DNA of 64,000 bases, taken from contig CABFPE010000192.1 in the NCBI GenBank assembly GCA_900660155.1, positions 173,097 through 237,096 of the forward strand. The letters are read 5' to 3'. The stretch is from Hofstenia miamia (Eukaryota > Xenacoelomorpha > Acoela > Hofsteniidae). The number at the start of each line of letters is the position of its first letter. The stretch's first letter is position 1. Position numbers and translations under genes: made by a program. Under the pieces are notes generated by a model. It was not told the DNA's origin and made no database searches. It saw only the letters and a program-made list of their open reading frames with translations. Shown one piece after another: positions 37,601-44,416 of this stretch.

Positions 37601-40600
37601 AAAGCAAAGCGTCAGGCCAGGCGCGGCACTACATGTAAAGCCTAGACATCGTGCAAACGTGCAGGGATTTGCACAATCTGCGCAGCGCTTCACTTCATGC
37701 GAATCGTGCGATCAATCACTTTCTGTCACTGTCATTTGTGTGTTTCAGTGTATCGTAAATCATGCGTGCCAAGGGCGTTGAGTGGAAGTCAGTCTCCAAA
37801 AACTGGGTCTCCAATGCCACACAGTGTGGCCTTGGAGAACTAGAATGTGGCATTGGTATGAAAATGTGTGGCATATTTTAAATAATAATATCTCATCAAT
37901 TAAAAAATGATAATAATTTTATTGTAAGAAGAAACAAATTAAAATATATCATAATAATCCTAAAATACAACACGCTATTCCATTTCATCAGTATTGTCGG
38001 ATTTCTCTTTTGATTTACCTAAAACGCCGCTAAGATATTCTTTCTGTATTTGACTTGATGATCAAAGCTAGATCAATATTTTTTGAACAAAGCCAATCCG
38101 CAACTCAAACATCATGACCCAACCCAACCTGCAACTCAGATTTCTTGACCAAACCCAATTTCGGAAGCGCATTTTTGTTGGTCTCCATAACCATTCCAAA
38201 CAACACCTCTAATGCTTGCATTTGCATATTGAGGAAACGTAAACAACAAAACGATTTAAAAACATGCCTACAATGATTTCTTTAGAACAAATAAATGTTC
38301 CACACTTTCAGGAGAGAAACTTCCTCATTTATCCTTGACAATATCTCCTGCATTTGAAAATGTATTTGGCCTTCTCTGGACGAATCTTATATCACGAATA
38401 TTTTTCTACAGATATCATTTAAAAGAGCCAGAGAACATTTGTGCGTCTTCCTGAAATTTAGTGGCTTTGCAAACTTGGCTGAAATAGGCATGCATCTGTA
38501 AAAAATTATCTNNNNNNNNNNNNNNNTTGTAAAAAACTTGCAAGTTTATGAGTATCAGTAGTTAAACTCCAGTATTTTTTATTCATGTATTCCAAAATAT
38601 TTTAGGCGCAAAGTTGAATAACGTTATTATTTTCACTATCATTGAATGCTGCGTTACATATAGATGAATCATAGGCATTTTGTTTGCTTTGATCAACTTA
38701 AATACATTTCGTAATGGTAATATCCAAGCTTCAAGTTGCTCAATGAATCTACGATTACAAGGTAATTTGTACTCCATCTAGCGCTTACTCAACAAATCAT
38801 GAAGACTGTCATAACACTTTGACATTTCTTCGTAGAGAGTTGAGTTCAACAGATTGTGATACAGTAGCTTAGCTTCCACAGCATTGGAGAAGCACGCATG
38901 AAATCGATGGGCAAAACATATGTGCCTATAGTTTAATTCGTTTTTCAGAACTAATTCATTGTTAGTTCCAGAATCAGTTGTTATTGGTGTGTCGCCCTGG
39001 TTTAGTTCAAATTCATCCATTATAGATAATATTTCCCTTCCGATATATTTACCAGTGTGACTGATATCAGGAAAAACATTACAGCGTGGCATTCGCCTTG
39101 TAAGTTACTCGTCGAATCTTCGAGATAAATGACGCAGTAAATTTTTTTGAGGTCGCTATCACAGATTTTGACAAATTACTAATGAATATAGGGTTAACTT
39201 TTAATTTTGTCTTAAAATTCTCCCATTTGATTGCCCGCTAAAATGTTGCTATATTGTGTTTGTGTATCACAAAGAAAGTTTTGGCGGAGCCCTTGAAATT
39301 CATCATAATCATTAATACACACATTTCTATTGGATAAATATTATATGCTCTGTCAGGGGTTTAAACGAAAAAAATCTTTGATAGGTATTTGTTTTTGGTG
39401 CTAAATTTTAATGCTCGCTAATATAGTCCAACATAAATTAGTGTGGCCTTGCAAATTTTGCGAGTTTTAAGGCCTGGTGGAAGTACATTCAACAATTGGA
39501 CGCCGGTAAATGCAAATGTGTTTTTTACGAAAATGAATGTTAGGGTGGGGTTGATCATTGATCGTACTTTAGCCTAGCCATGTGCTGCATCGTCAGCAGA
39601 ACGAAACTGGTCAACCCATGACTTTATGCACAGTAAAAAGCGCAATCGTTTGGACCCGATATGACGGATAAACTCGTGAATGTTTACTAGAACCGCCGAC
39701 AGATTCATCGGGTGATGGATTTCGATTACGAATAGAAATCGCCTGCCTGTGAAGCACCAGCAATTGAATATGACGTTTCTGCTTGATTTGATATACACAT
39801 ACATTCTGGTGCTACACTTTAAATTTCTTAAAATGAATTAATTATTGTACAACATACGTTCTGGTTTCAGTTATCAATAATTTTTTCGGTTCAAGTGGTT
39901 TACCGAGACTTTAAATAACGTAAAATATCGGACGTTTTTTTATAATTTTTAAATAACGTAATAAAATGCTTTAACCAACTATTTAGCCAGTTGCGTTACT
40001 TTCGTCGTTTCGTGTGCTTTAGCATATAATATCCACTAATAAATATGTATATAGTAAATATTAACTGAAATTTAGAGCCGGTTGCAACTGATCCTTGTGC
40101 ACAATAGGCGTTTTTCATAGTCAAAGCTAATTAAGTTTTTGGCTAATTATTGAATAATATTCGGAAACTAAATGTGTGCCTTGCTAATAGTAATTTATCA
40201 AGATGGATTAGTCAATATATCAAACGACTTTTATTTTGAAGTTTTTTGAAAAGTTGTCCTTCGAGTTACACACATTTTATATTGAAAAGTGATTTTTCTT
40301 TCTAGTATTTACAAATATGACCCCAGCTTTTAGTTTTAGAATCTTTCATATTACCTGCTAAGTGTTGGATCGTAAAACGGTGATTTGCTAAATAGAGGTT
40401 GAGAGTCATCTGCATGAAAATTAATTGCAATTATGGATGATGGAGACGCCATTTTAACTAGTGTACATCGGTTGACAAAAATGTTTCCTTTAACCGGCGA
40501 ACTTGATTTCTATTTTTAAGCGCTGATCCTCGAGGAGTGTGATGTTAATAGATTCCTCTCTAATGATATGCGCATCCCGGTTTGCCAACACTTGATTACT

Positions 40601-41039
40601 CGATTAAGTGACATCTAATTGCGCTTTGCTCCATTTTCTTTCGCAATTCCAATATTTTTAGCAGCAACAAATTATATCAATTCTTAATAATGTGACATTT
40701 GTTAGCTCCCACTTTCAGAATTAGCAGAGATATTTTCTACACTTTCAGAAATAGAACGTAATACTTAGTTTAGCTTTATCCCCATTTTTGATGTCAATGT
40801 TCGTGCATATTTTAACACATTCAAAGTTATTTACAGAATTTTAGAATATAATTCAACATTTTAAGTTTGCTTTTGCGTTTTACGTAAACATGAATTATAT
40901 ACAATTTTCAATATATCAAATGTCATCCTTTCTTAGGGCATGTTGACCTGCATTGATCACTGTCCAAATCAGCCATACATCTATTCAGTAGGTGGCCACA
41001 CTAGTTCCGTCCGTATCGTCGATTTCGCCTCAGCGGAAT
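10531..41039 (+). CDS. PWP1: PWP1, periodic tryptophan protein 1 homolog (partial, split over 30 kb)
   Basis: Four exons in the right order and phase match the WD40 propeller of PWP1: 10531-10689, 10732-10837, 33376-33455 and 40937-41039. They carry VLASGSADHKIGIWDLEQ, NVLASGSYDKAVHVTECRSD, VLASISEDGFLKLWNIL and CPNQPYIYSVGGHTSSVRIV. PWP1 is a nucleolar WD-repeat protein that supports Pol I transcription and pre-rRNA processing. Expected but not found: the acidic N-terminal half, the exon with the D-D-G-F-V-Y blade between 10837 and 33376, a small exon of about 14 codons between 33455 and 40937, and the last exon. Phases are consistent with such missing exons (0 into 1, and 0 into 0). No frame damage is seen in the exons present, so the gene is probably functional with unusually long introns. 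Confidence 0.85.
10732..10837 (+). CDS. PWP1: PWP1 exon (C-R-S-D and W-K-F-D blade)
   Basis: Acceptor CATTGTGTTTCAG and donor ATGATG|GTAACA frame a 106-nt exon separated from the previous one by only 42 bases. It reads KAVHVTECRSDGATLKWKFD and on to WTLSPYQMM, matching the blade after S-G-S-Y-D-K in PWP1. The short intron contrasts with the 22.5-kb intron that follows. The donor could also lie one base earlier. Confidence 0.85.
10934..11311. mobile_element. TACCGTA-ended MITE, 378 bp
   Basis: The left end TACCGTAATTTCTCGTGTAT and the reverse complement of the right end (TACCGTAAATCCTCGTGTAT) form terminal inverted repeats that continue through AAGCC. There is no coding sequence inside. It sits in the large PWP1 intron about 100 bp after the donor. 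A related element lies at 60356-60727. I saw no clear target-site duplication. Confidence 0.75.
11829..12430 (-). mobile_element. Probable LINE 3' end with (TTG)n tail
   Basis: A (CAA)n run at 11829-11851 reads on the minus strand as a (GTT)n tail directly after AAGTCTTTTTGTG, which is how many CR1/Jockey-type LINEs end. The minus-strand sequence before it (12430 down to 11855) yields broken segments such as WSIPHSLLYSVERFQ that resemble the end of a LINE RT, with many stops. No intact domain remains. Confidence 0.4.
12431..14936. other. PWP1 intron, repeat debris and unassigned DNA
   Basis: At 12436-12485 two GATTTAAATC palindromes flank a short spacer, after CAGTGGTGGTC, which looks like a hAT-type tip. 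Similar motifs recur at 42247-42280. Otherwise nothing recognisable; the open stretches at 13697-13930 and 14257-14445 have AT-driven composition and no motif. Confidence 0.4.
14945..16032. mobile_element. Non-autonomous hAT element, 1,088 bp
   Basis: Ends CAGTGGCGTGCA and TGCACGCCTCTG are inverted repeats with one mismatch in 12. They are flanked by TGTTCAGG (14937-14944) and TGTTCAAG (16033-16040), an 8-bp target duplication with one difference. Eight-base duplications and CAG ends define hAT elements. Inside I see no transposase; a 66-codon open stretch on the minus strand at 15516-15716 has no hAT motif. It lies in the large PWP1 intron. Confidence 0.85.
16100..16325. repeat. Dispersed repeat copy 1
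   Basis: A GC-richer patch with GCGGCGTGCC, TATCATGCGTGCTTTCCGAT and then TATAGCCGTTTAAAAGTTT and AAGGTTAAG resembles 19420-19640 in the same order (GAGGCGTGCCGTGCG, TATCATGTGGTGCTTTCAGA, TATAAGCGTTTAAATTT, AGGGTTAAA). Two diverged copies of one unclassified repeat are likely; I cannot define the ends. Confidence 0.45.
16326..19419. other. PWP1 intron, no gene seen
   Basis: AT-rich sequence with no coding signal supported by motif or splice pattern. At 18922-18980 there is an imperfect G-rich patch (GGGTTGGGCC...GGTCGGGCTGG...GCCGGGCAGGGC) that resembles degenerate terminal sequence of a repeat. Confidence 0.45.
19420..19640. repeat. Dispersed repeat copy 2
   Basis: Second copy of the repeat at 16100-16325. 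It includes a short hairpin GTCCC-TCGAT-GGGAC at about 19442. The hairpin superficially resembles a tRNA arm, but no A box or acceptor stem accompanies it. Confidence 0.4.
20133..20138 (-). promoter_or_regulatory. Polyadenylation signal AATAAA for the nested GPCR gene
   Basis: AATAAA on the minus strand, 67-72 bases past the GPCR stop codon at 20205. Position and orientation fit a 3' end signal, though AATAAA is common in such AT-rich DNA. Confidence 0.45.
20205..20500 (-). CDS. GPCR exon 4 (TM6, TM7, C-terminal tail)
   Basis: Acceptor ATTACTTTAG opens a 296-nt exon whose first two bases complete Glu. It reads KLSNQRRIAFNVVIVGLSF, then VLLRAPYCLVETL (TM6 with its Pro), RFLNLLFYVSNPLVFWVTSS (TM7), and a short basic tail RRDMREACKCLGEKICGR with cysteines suitable for palmitoylation, then TAA. 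Confidence 0.88.
20205..30424 (-). CDS. Class A (rhodopsin-like) orphan GPCR, complete four-exon gene nested in PWP1 intron
   Basis: Exons on the minus strand are 30232-30424, 28032-28201, 24939-25197 and 20205-20500. They total 918 nt and join in phase 1, 0 and 1 to give 305 residues without a stop. Seven hydrophobic segments are seen: TM1 GAILSCIGISINTAILVML, TM2 with SASD, TM3 beginning at the conserved Cys (VVDCIFF), TM4 across the exon 2/3 join, TM5 (VYAVILLLETFILITVCVC), TM6 with RAPYCL and TM7 with SNPLVFW. Intracellular loop 2 has CHPFSYKK. Odd points: D/E-R-Y is S-C-Y, NPxxY is NPLVF, and extracellular loop 2 has no cysteine, so the usual disulfide is missing. The N-terminus is only about a dozen residues. 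An NLS sequon follows TM2. A cell-surface receptor is inferred; ligand unknown. Confidence 0.88.
20838..22160. mobile_element. GATTAATCG-rich non-autonomous element (hAT-like)
   Basis: Both edges carry clusters of GATTAATCGCGATTAATC-type repeats: 20850-20950 on the left and 22030-22150 on the right in opposite order. The right edge ends in GGATCCCTG; its complement CAGGGATCC roughly matches the left TAGGCATCG. The inner 1 kb has no readable transposase. CAGGG-type ends are common in hAT elements, but I could not confirm a target duplication. It lies in GPCR intron 3 and PWP1 intron. Confidence 0.5.
22247..22351. repeat. Degenerate CCTAAC/CCATAAC tract
   Basis: The tract reads ACCTAACCTAAACC, then AACCATAACCATAACCCTAA and CCTAAGTCAACCC, resembling the C-rich strand of animal telomere repeats (CCCTAA) but imperfect. 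It is short and could be simple-sequence drift. Confidence 0.5.
22491..22823. mobile_element. hAT MITE, GAGCCGAGCC family, degraded copy
   Basis: Left end CAGGCTTGACAACGAGTCGA matches the perfect terminus CAGACTTGTCAACGAGCCGA of the element at 44417-44784, and the interior aligns throughout (for example CAAGCC/GAGCC tracts, AGAGCTATGTAA, CAATATTTTTAAAAAA). It is in inverse orientation to that copy. The right end has decayed to GACAATTTCTG and no target duplication remains. It lies in GPCR intron 3. Confidence 0.75.
22824..24679. other. Intronic DNA with a CACACTGCCGTTAA inverted-repeat element
   Basis: CGCACACTGCCGTTAA (23062-23077) and TTAACGGCAGTGTGCG (23150-23165) form a perfect 16-bp inverted repeat. 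A third copy, TTAACGGCAGTGTG, lies at 24680-24693 in the orientation of a right end. Either 23062-23165 is a small MITE, or 23062-24693 is a larger element with an internal duplicate end. The open stretch at 23421-23624 inside has no recognisable motif. Confidence 0.5.
24939..25197 (-). CDS. GPCR exon 3 (TM4, loop 2, TM5, loop 3)
   Basis: Acceptor GAAAAACATTTTAG and donor GAGCAAG|GTTAGT frame a 259-nt exon in phase 0 to 1. It reads LFLASSLQTLLTLIFYFLTH (rest of TM4), then NELLSNRLAGSLDIVTG as extracellular loop 2, TM5, and a basic loop QLQRRLMIQALKQDKENS. No cysteine occurs in the loop. Confidence 0.86.
25317..26848. other. GPCR intron 2 / PWP1 intron, no gene seen
   Basis: AT-rich DNA. A GC-rich scrap GGGGCGGGCCCCTTCGGCC at about 26505 and GTGGCAAGCCAAGCTAGAC at about 26648 look like fragments of hAT MITE ends, without partners that I could find. 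Confidence 0.4.
26849..27009. mobile_element. hAT MITE, 161 bp, with perfect target duplication
   Basis: Ends CAGGGGTGTACTC and GAGTACAGCCCTG are inverted repeats with one mismatch in the first 13 bases. ATTGCACG occurs on both sides (26841-26848 and 27010-27017) as a perfect 8-bp target duplication. It has no coding sequence. It is in GPCR intron 2, between exons at 25197 and 28032. Confidence 0.88.
28032..28201 (-). CDS. GPCR exon 2 (loop 1, TM3, loop 2, start of TM4)
   Basis: Acceptor ACATTTTCATAG and donor GCAATT|GTAAGAT frame a 170-nt exon. It completes an Arg codon from exon 1 and reads NLSLVWVVDCIFFYLPSIF, then LLLKTASCYIAICHPFSYKK. A-I-C-H-P-F after TM3 is typical of class A receptors, but the triplet before it is S-C-Y. 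Confidence 0.87.
28386..28990 (+). pseudogene. hAT transposase C-terminal fragment
   Basis: At 28878-28985 the plus strand reads GLMLMSFVPSSASIERGFSI followed by MGLTQMELRNRLSYEKL. This is the hAT C-terminal dimerisation motif (P-x-S-x-A-x-x-E-R-x-F-S, then R-N-R-L-S). Possible ends are AGAGATGGAAAAGGG at about 28382 and CCTTGTCCATCACA at about 28640, but their arrangement is unclear. The rest of the transposase is unreadable. It lies in GPCR intron 1. Confidence 0.6.
28991..30127. other. GPCR intron 1, no gene seen
   Basis: AT-rich intronic sequence with no recognised element. A 63-codon open stretch at 29633-29824 has no motif. Confidence 0.45.
30232..30424 (-). CDS. GPCR exon 1 (N-terminus, TM1, TM2)
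   Basis: Start ATG at 30424-30422 (M-L-K-S-I-D-D-G). Donor ATCGTAC|GTAAGT at 30231. It contains TM1 with the conserved Asn in G-I-S-I-N, loop WSKRRWTIND and TM2 with SASDV (conserved Asp). The frame stays open to 30463, where GTTGTTTCAG could act as an acceptor; an upstream exon adding residues RINVLRSRKSKRV is therefore possible. Confidence 0.83.
30480..31676. other. Upstream of the nested GPCR, within PWP1 intron
   Basis: This would hold the GPCR promoter and any 5' untranslated exon; I see no clear TATA box or other signal that stands out. A scrap of CCCGA/CGACCCGAAG repeats at about 31275-31305 resembles MITE end sequence. Confidence 0.35.
31922..32893 (-). mobile_element. Mariner element, 972 bp, internally deleted
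   Basis: Terminal inverted repeats of 31 bp (31922-31952 and 32863-32893, one mismatch) begin TTGGGTTGGCAACTAAG or TTAGGTTGGCAACTAAG and are flanked by TA on both sides (31920-31921 and 32894-32895). Length is about 300 bp below a standard 1.28-kb mariner because part of the transposase is missing. Confidence 0.93.
31981..32774 (-). pseudogene. Mariner transposase, broken (DD34D type)
   Basis: The N-terminal part reads MECQVKKNVHFRYLLLFAFN, then the helix-turn-helix region with ERTARDWYAKFKNG and DAPRSGRP. A stop follows ENSR. Reading on, TTRELAEKMGYFHTAIEKHL and TGDEK (first catalytic Asp) can be followed with frame breaks. About 80 codons are then missing up to VHQHDNARSH (second Asp). The third catalytic Asp is in YSPDLAPTDFHLF, 34 residues after the second as in mariner. 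The C-terminus runs to a stop at 31981. It cannot produce transposase, but the intact ends could be mobilised in trans. Confidence 0.92.
33376..33455 (+). CDS. PWP1: PWP1 exon (blade with EDGFLKLWNIL)
   Basis: Acceptor CTAATTTTAG and donor ATTCTT|GTAAGT frame an 80-nt exon. It codes LSFNPLTPQVLASISEDGFL followed by KLWNIL, the PWP1 blade equivalent to the one ending K-I-W-D-I-L in vertebrates. It lies 52 bp beyond the target duplication of the hAT element at 31677-33315. Confidence 0.88.
33456..34779. other. PWP1 intron, no gene seen
   Basis: I searched for the predicted small PWP1 exon of about 42 bases (phase 0 to 0) and found no convincing candidate. No recognised element. Confidence 0.4.
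34939..35160 (-). pseudogene. hAT transposase C-terminal fragment (copy 1)
   Basis: The minus strand reads LILFGSTYICEQTFSLMNFN, then KSSHRSQLSDAHLKSIL and FDALAKN. This is the hAT dimerisation tail as found in the Charlie-like transposases and in GTF2IRD2/ZBED-type derived genes (G-S-T-Y-x-C-E-x-x-F-S). Only about 70 residues remain. Downstream sequence at 35650-35693 (CCGGCGGGCCGGATTTGGCA...GTTTGCCCATGTCTG) matches the typical terminal sequence of such hAT elements. Confidence 0.8.
35193..35447. mobile_element. hAT MITE, 255 bp, with perfect target duplication (copy 1)
   Basis: Ends CAGTGGCACGTTTAG and CTAAACTCGCCACTG are inverted repeats. TGTACCTT flanks both sides (35185-35192 and 35448-35455). 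It has runs of G near the left end and C near the right. It was inserted into the hAT relic before the block was duplicated. Confidence 0.9.
36157..36378 (-). pseudogene. hAT transposase C-terminal fragment (copy 2)
   Basis: Identical to 34939-35160 as part of the tandem duplication. Confidence 0.8.
36411..36665. mobile_element. hAT MITE, 255 bp (copy 2)
   Basis: Identical to 35193-35447, with the same TGTACCTT flanks, as part of the tandem duplication. Confidence 0.9.
37238..37545 (-). pseudogene. Ty3/Gypsy RT N-terminal fragment
   Basis: The minus strand reads NQIKDLQESGIITPSTSHFR, then VHVVIENGKKRVVIDYE, a stop, LNAKTRFDGLPIPNIEDEV. This is the first RT block of Ty3-type pol (G-I-I-x-P-S-x-S-x-F, G-K-x-R-x-x-x-D-Y). 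The active-site part is absent. It is not a piece of the element at 0.5-3.8 kb, because the equivalent block is missing there. Confidence 0.83.
37546..38269. other. Probable 3' part of a hAT element, no gene seen
   Basis: A GC-richer patch (37560-37860) includes GTGTGGCCTTGGAGAACTAG and repeated TGTGGCAT words. AGTGTGGCCTTG recurs at about 39442, so both may belong to the hAT whose transposase is at 38270-39250, but I could not align clear terminal repeats. Confidence 0.35.
38270..39250 (-). pseudogene. hAT transposase, decayed
   Basis: From 39092 down the minus strand reads MPRCNVFPDISHTGKYIGRE, then TPITTDSGTNNELVLKN (the hAT T-D-x-x-x-N-N block), ICFAHRFHACFSNAVEAKLL (the C-x-A-H-x-x-x block) and LHDLLSKR. 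Stops and shifts follow. After a gap of 15 N (38512-38526) it resumes as FVQRRPNTFSNAGDIVKDK and SFSPESVEHLFVL, the C-terminal dimerisation motif. This is the most complete hAT transposase in the window, but it has several in-frame stops and no start. Confidence 0.82.
38512..38526. other. Assembly gap (15 N)
   Basis: Fifteen undetermined bases inside the decayed hAT transposase. Confidence 0.98.
39251..40936. other. PWP1 intron, unassigned
   Basis: A stretch at 39540-39804 is GC-richer than its surroundings and open on the minus strand for 76 codons (reading GRRFLFVIEIHHPMNLSAVL among others). I do not recognise a domain and see no clear splice sites. TTTAAATAACGTAA occurs twice at 39910-39960. 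The rest is AT-rich without features. Confidence 0.35.
40937..41039 (+). CDS. PWP1: PWP1 exon (last recognisable blade)
   Basis: Acceptor CCTTTCTTAG and donor GGAAT|GTGAGT frame a 103-nt exon. It reads GMLTCIDHCPNQPYIYSVGG and then HTSSVRIVDFASAE, corresponding to the PWP1 block with the G-G-x-x-x-x-x-R-V-W-D pattern; W is replaced by V here (RIVDF). It ends in phase 1. I could not identify the terminal exon downstream. Confidence 0.85.
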
Positions 41040-41947
41040 GTGAGTATTGTTTCTTTTTAAATGCTTTGAAAATGGGGAACGGTTTTTGATCATTTTCATA
41101 ATTAAATTATGTATGCTATTATCTTAGAGAAACAAAACTACATAAACTGCATGTCGTATCTTATCTTCAAAATATTTTATTAACCATCTAATAATTTTTA
41201 TAGAAAATTAATAAAAATCAAGTTTAAAATCACCACATTTTTTTCGATTTCATGAGGTAACTTGGAAGACATATTCAAATAAATGAGTAGCAAAATATCT
41301 TTATACAGTCCACAGAAGTTCAAAAGTTCATTTCAGACAATCTTGACACTGAAAATGGATGTTGGTTGATCTTTCATTGCATTTACCTTATATCCGATGG
41401 TGGCACAGAATACACTGCAACCAATCACATTCTGTATACGTTGCCTATGATCATCGGGAAAAAGTAACAAAAATGGCCCTTTCACAATCATCACAGGCCT
41501 CTTATGATTCAGAAGATGACGATTGCTTACTTGTTTCTTCATCTGTTACCAGTATCTATTTTACTTTCCGGGGTCAAGATTTCCACTGTTTGCTTGAGGG
41601 CGTTCACATGATTTAACAGACATTCCTGCTACCCCAGTTTCATTTAAAGTAGCAATGGATAGGTCCAGAGCAAGGATAGTCTTCGGCCCTCTTTTCATTT
41701 TTCTAGATCTTGACCTTTGTTGATTCAAGCATATTCCAAAGAGTTTGGTCTAGGTTTCTTGCAACTTCACCACTCGCCTTGTCTATTCCACCTGGAAGAC
41801 GATTCAGAGGTTCTGCTTTGTTCATTGGTAAGACCAATGCATAGAAAGCCGGACAAATAGGTTAGTCTTTTGACTAATAGTCATTTTCAAATAGAACAAT
41901 TTCTATTTCAAAATTTGAGTAATCGTAAACCGCAAAAGTCACTTTTT
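41040..41947. other. Downstream of the last PWP1 exon seen; possible coding relic
   Basis: At 41330-41830 the minus strand has scattered coding-like segments (LNRLPGGIDKASGEVARNLD, then DEETSKQSSSSES and CDDCEGPFLLLFPDDHRQRI) with stops between them. On the plus strand 41359-41616 is open and ends in a stop. I considered it as the PWP1 terminal exon, but no acceptor in the required phase is present. A decayed transposon protein of the pogo type with a terminal Cys-rich tail is one possibility. Unresolved. Confidence 0.3.
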
Positions 41948-42006
41948 GGGGGTGCCACACGTTAGTCTTTTGACTATTGTCAAAAGACTAACCGTGTGGC
42001 ACCCCC
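41948..42006. repeat. Long perfect hairpin (27-28 bp arms)
   Basis: GGGGGTGCCACAC, GTTAGTCTTTTGAC, a TATT loop, GTCAAAAGACTAAC and CGTGTGGCACCCCC follow one another, so the two arms pair almost perfectly with one extra base. A partial copy GGTTAGTCTTTTGACTAATA lies upstream at 41863. This is likely a fold-back MITE or its end. Confidence 0.85.
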
Positions 42007-44416
42007 TTAAGAGTAATAGATCGACCTTGTTATTAGAAAATAAGTATGACCAATCTATAAAAGGTAAATAAGATCACCACAGACAAGAGCAATTTGATCT
42101 TTATCTTTTAAGTCATCTTGGGATGATCTTTTAAATGCTGCAGCAGTCCAAACAGAAATGGCGGTATGTATGAGCATATCATTCGTAGCACATATTCGTA
42201 AAAATCAATTACACATTATTAACCACAACCACCATGCAGAGTTGTCAGATTTAAATCAAGTTGATTTAAATCAGTGATTTAACAAGAATAATGAACAAAT
42301 TTCTGCGACGTTGTGTAAACAAAAAGTTAAAATTCTACGCAACACACAACGACAAGCCTGGTAAAAATAGGAATCTTTTGAAAAATATGGTCATTAATTA
42401 TATATTCAACATATACAAGTTATTGTTTGCGAAATTCATTATTGATATTTTTACCACGAAGGCTGACATCTGCTTCTTCAGTTACAGTACATGTATATAT
42501 CTGATAGAACTCATTCTATAATGTTTTATGGTAATTTGAATAGGTGATTTCAAATTTAATGTCCCCGGCAATTTTTTTAGATATCATTTCGGTACAAATT
42601 GTTATTTTATTGTAAAATTACGTTTTCGAAAATTGAAATAACGGGGTAACTGATTTAATGTGCTGCAGTTTTACGGGGATTCCAATATATTCTTGAGTGA
42701 AATGTTTTTGAAGCAGCTTATTGGAATGAATGGCATTAAAGTTTTCAAATTTTACAAAAAAAGTTTTTGGTACTAAGAAAATTGCTTCCTTAAATATATT
42801 ATAATTTTTACAATTATGCATATTATTTTTCCTCCGTTCTTAACTAACACATGCATTCCATTCATTAATAGGTATACAAACATCACATCCGCACGAAAAT
42901 ATTTCAATGCTTTCTTTAAATAGATTACAAGTGCAACGGTTAAAAGTTTCAGAAATATCTAAAAGTATTTTTAGCCTCTTTTAACTTAAATGTTGTACTT
43001 TTTTGTACTTTCAAATAATGTTTTCATCTTCGAACATAGACCTTCATGAGATATTGTTGGAAACAAAATGCATTCCAGTTTTTTGTTATGCTATGGCAAT
43101 AATTTCATAGCAATCATTTCTACTCTTATTATTTGCATATTATTTGCATTCTCAAGAAAACGATTTTCACAAACATATATGTCGTAAAGTAAAACGTTAG
43201 ACTTTCTTGGCAAAATTGAGGATTGAATACTTTTAAAATTCAAATGCATGGATAGGAAATTTTTACTTCAGTAGAGAGTGAAATGTAGAAATATAAACAA
43301 ATCTTAGTCTCTAAATGAAATGTAGGTACGAGTATTTGGAATGACCGAAAATGTTTCAATATTTACTAAACTGAAAGTACTAATTCACAATTCGTTTATA
43401 CATTGTTTCACTTTTGAAGTCTAATCAAGAGTGATTTACTGATAATGTCTCTTTGATTATAATAATTATTAATACCAGTACAAGAGGCTAATAATTAAAA
43501 CTTGTAATTCAGCAATTGTGTATGGATTAATGCTAGTTCATAAACTGATGCATAATCTCACTTCAGATGTTTATTATTAATATTATGTAGTGGATGCGGA
43601 AACACTCTTAACAATAAAAGAAATCGGCTCAATCCAACCCATGTTAACGAAATTTGTTATCCGCTTGCTTAAAAATTTTTAACATGAAGATGTTAGTGTT
43701 AACAATAACATTATGTACATGTACATGTATAGGTTGTATTTTTACAGTGTTATTGAACTATTCTTTGAAAAAATTTGAATCCAATTTGTTATGTCAAACC
43801 ATATTCAAAAATTCATCTTGAAAAGTGGATCGTGGTTGTAACTTTTTAGACGGATAGAGATCTAATTTAGATTATTTTAGATCAATTTCTTCCAAACGAT
43901 ACTTCTCAATTGTCAACATTCTATTGACTGGAATTTTAGTTTAGCGTCATCATTTCTAATTTATTTTGTTATTTAAATGATAGAAATATATATTTTGAAT
44001 GAATCCGAATTCACATAATTATAAATGCCGTAATACAGCAGTTAATTTACTTTCCGTCTGCATATTCCATATAAATTTGTTAAATTTTAAACAATTGCTA
44101 TAAATTGCTGTGCTAAAAATGACCAACAAGCAAATCAATTATAAGTAACTCAAAAGTATACAGCATTTATAATTTATAATTTGCAATTTGTCCTGTCATC
44201 TTCAACTATCTTTAACCTTTGTGAAATGTTTACCTACAGTAGATTTTTTAGATTAATTCTGTATCTGTGTTGAAAAATGTAAGAAACTCCATTTTTTACC
44301 TGTTACTTAACCCTGCTAAGCCTCAACCGCGACGTGACCTAACCCATTCATTATTGATCCCCGACCAGTGATCATTTGTGTGAAATTATCATAGCTGCTG
44401 TGAGGATGATATTTGG
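42007..44416. other. AT-rich intergenic DNA, no gene seen
   Basis: GATTTAAATCAAGTTGATTTAA at 42250-42272 repeats a palindromic word also seen near 12440. No coding region is supported. Confidence 0.45.

Noticed and set aside
41359-41616. Candidate PWP1 terminal exon with HREKVTKMALSQSSQ
   Set aside because: Superficially like the PWP1 tail, but no AG acceptor gives the required phase (two bases before the frame) without a stop, and the opposite strand has coding-like pieces too.
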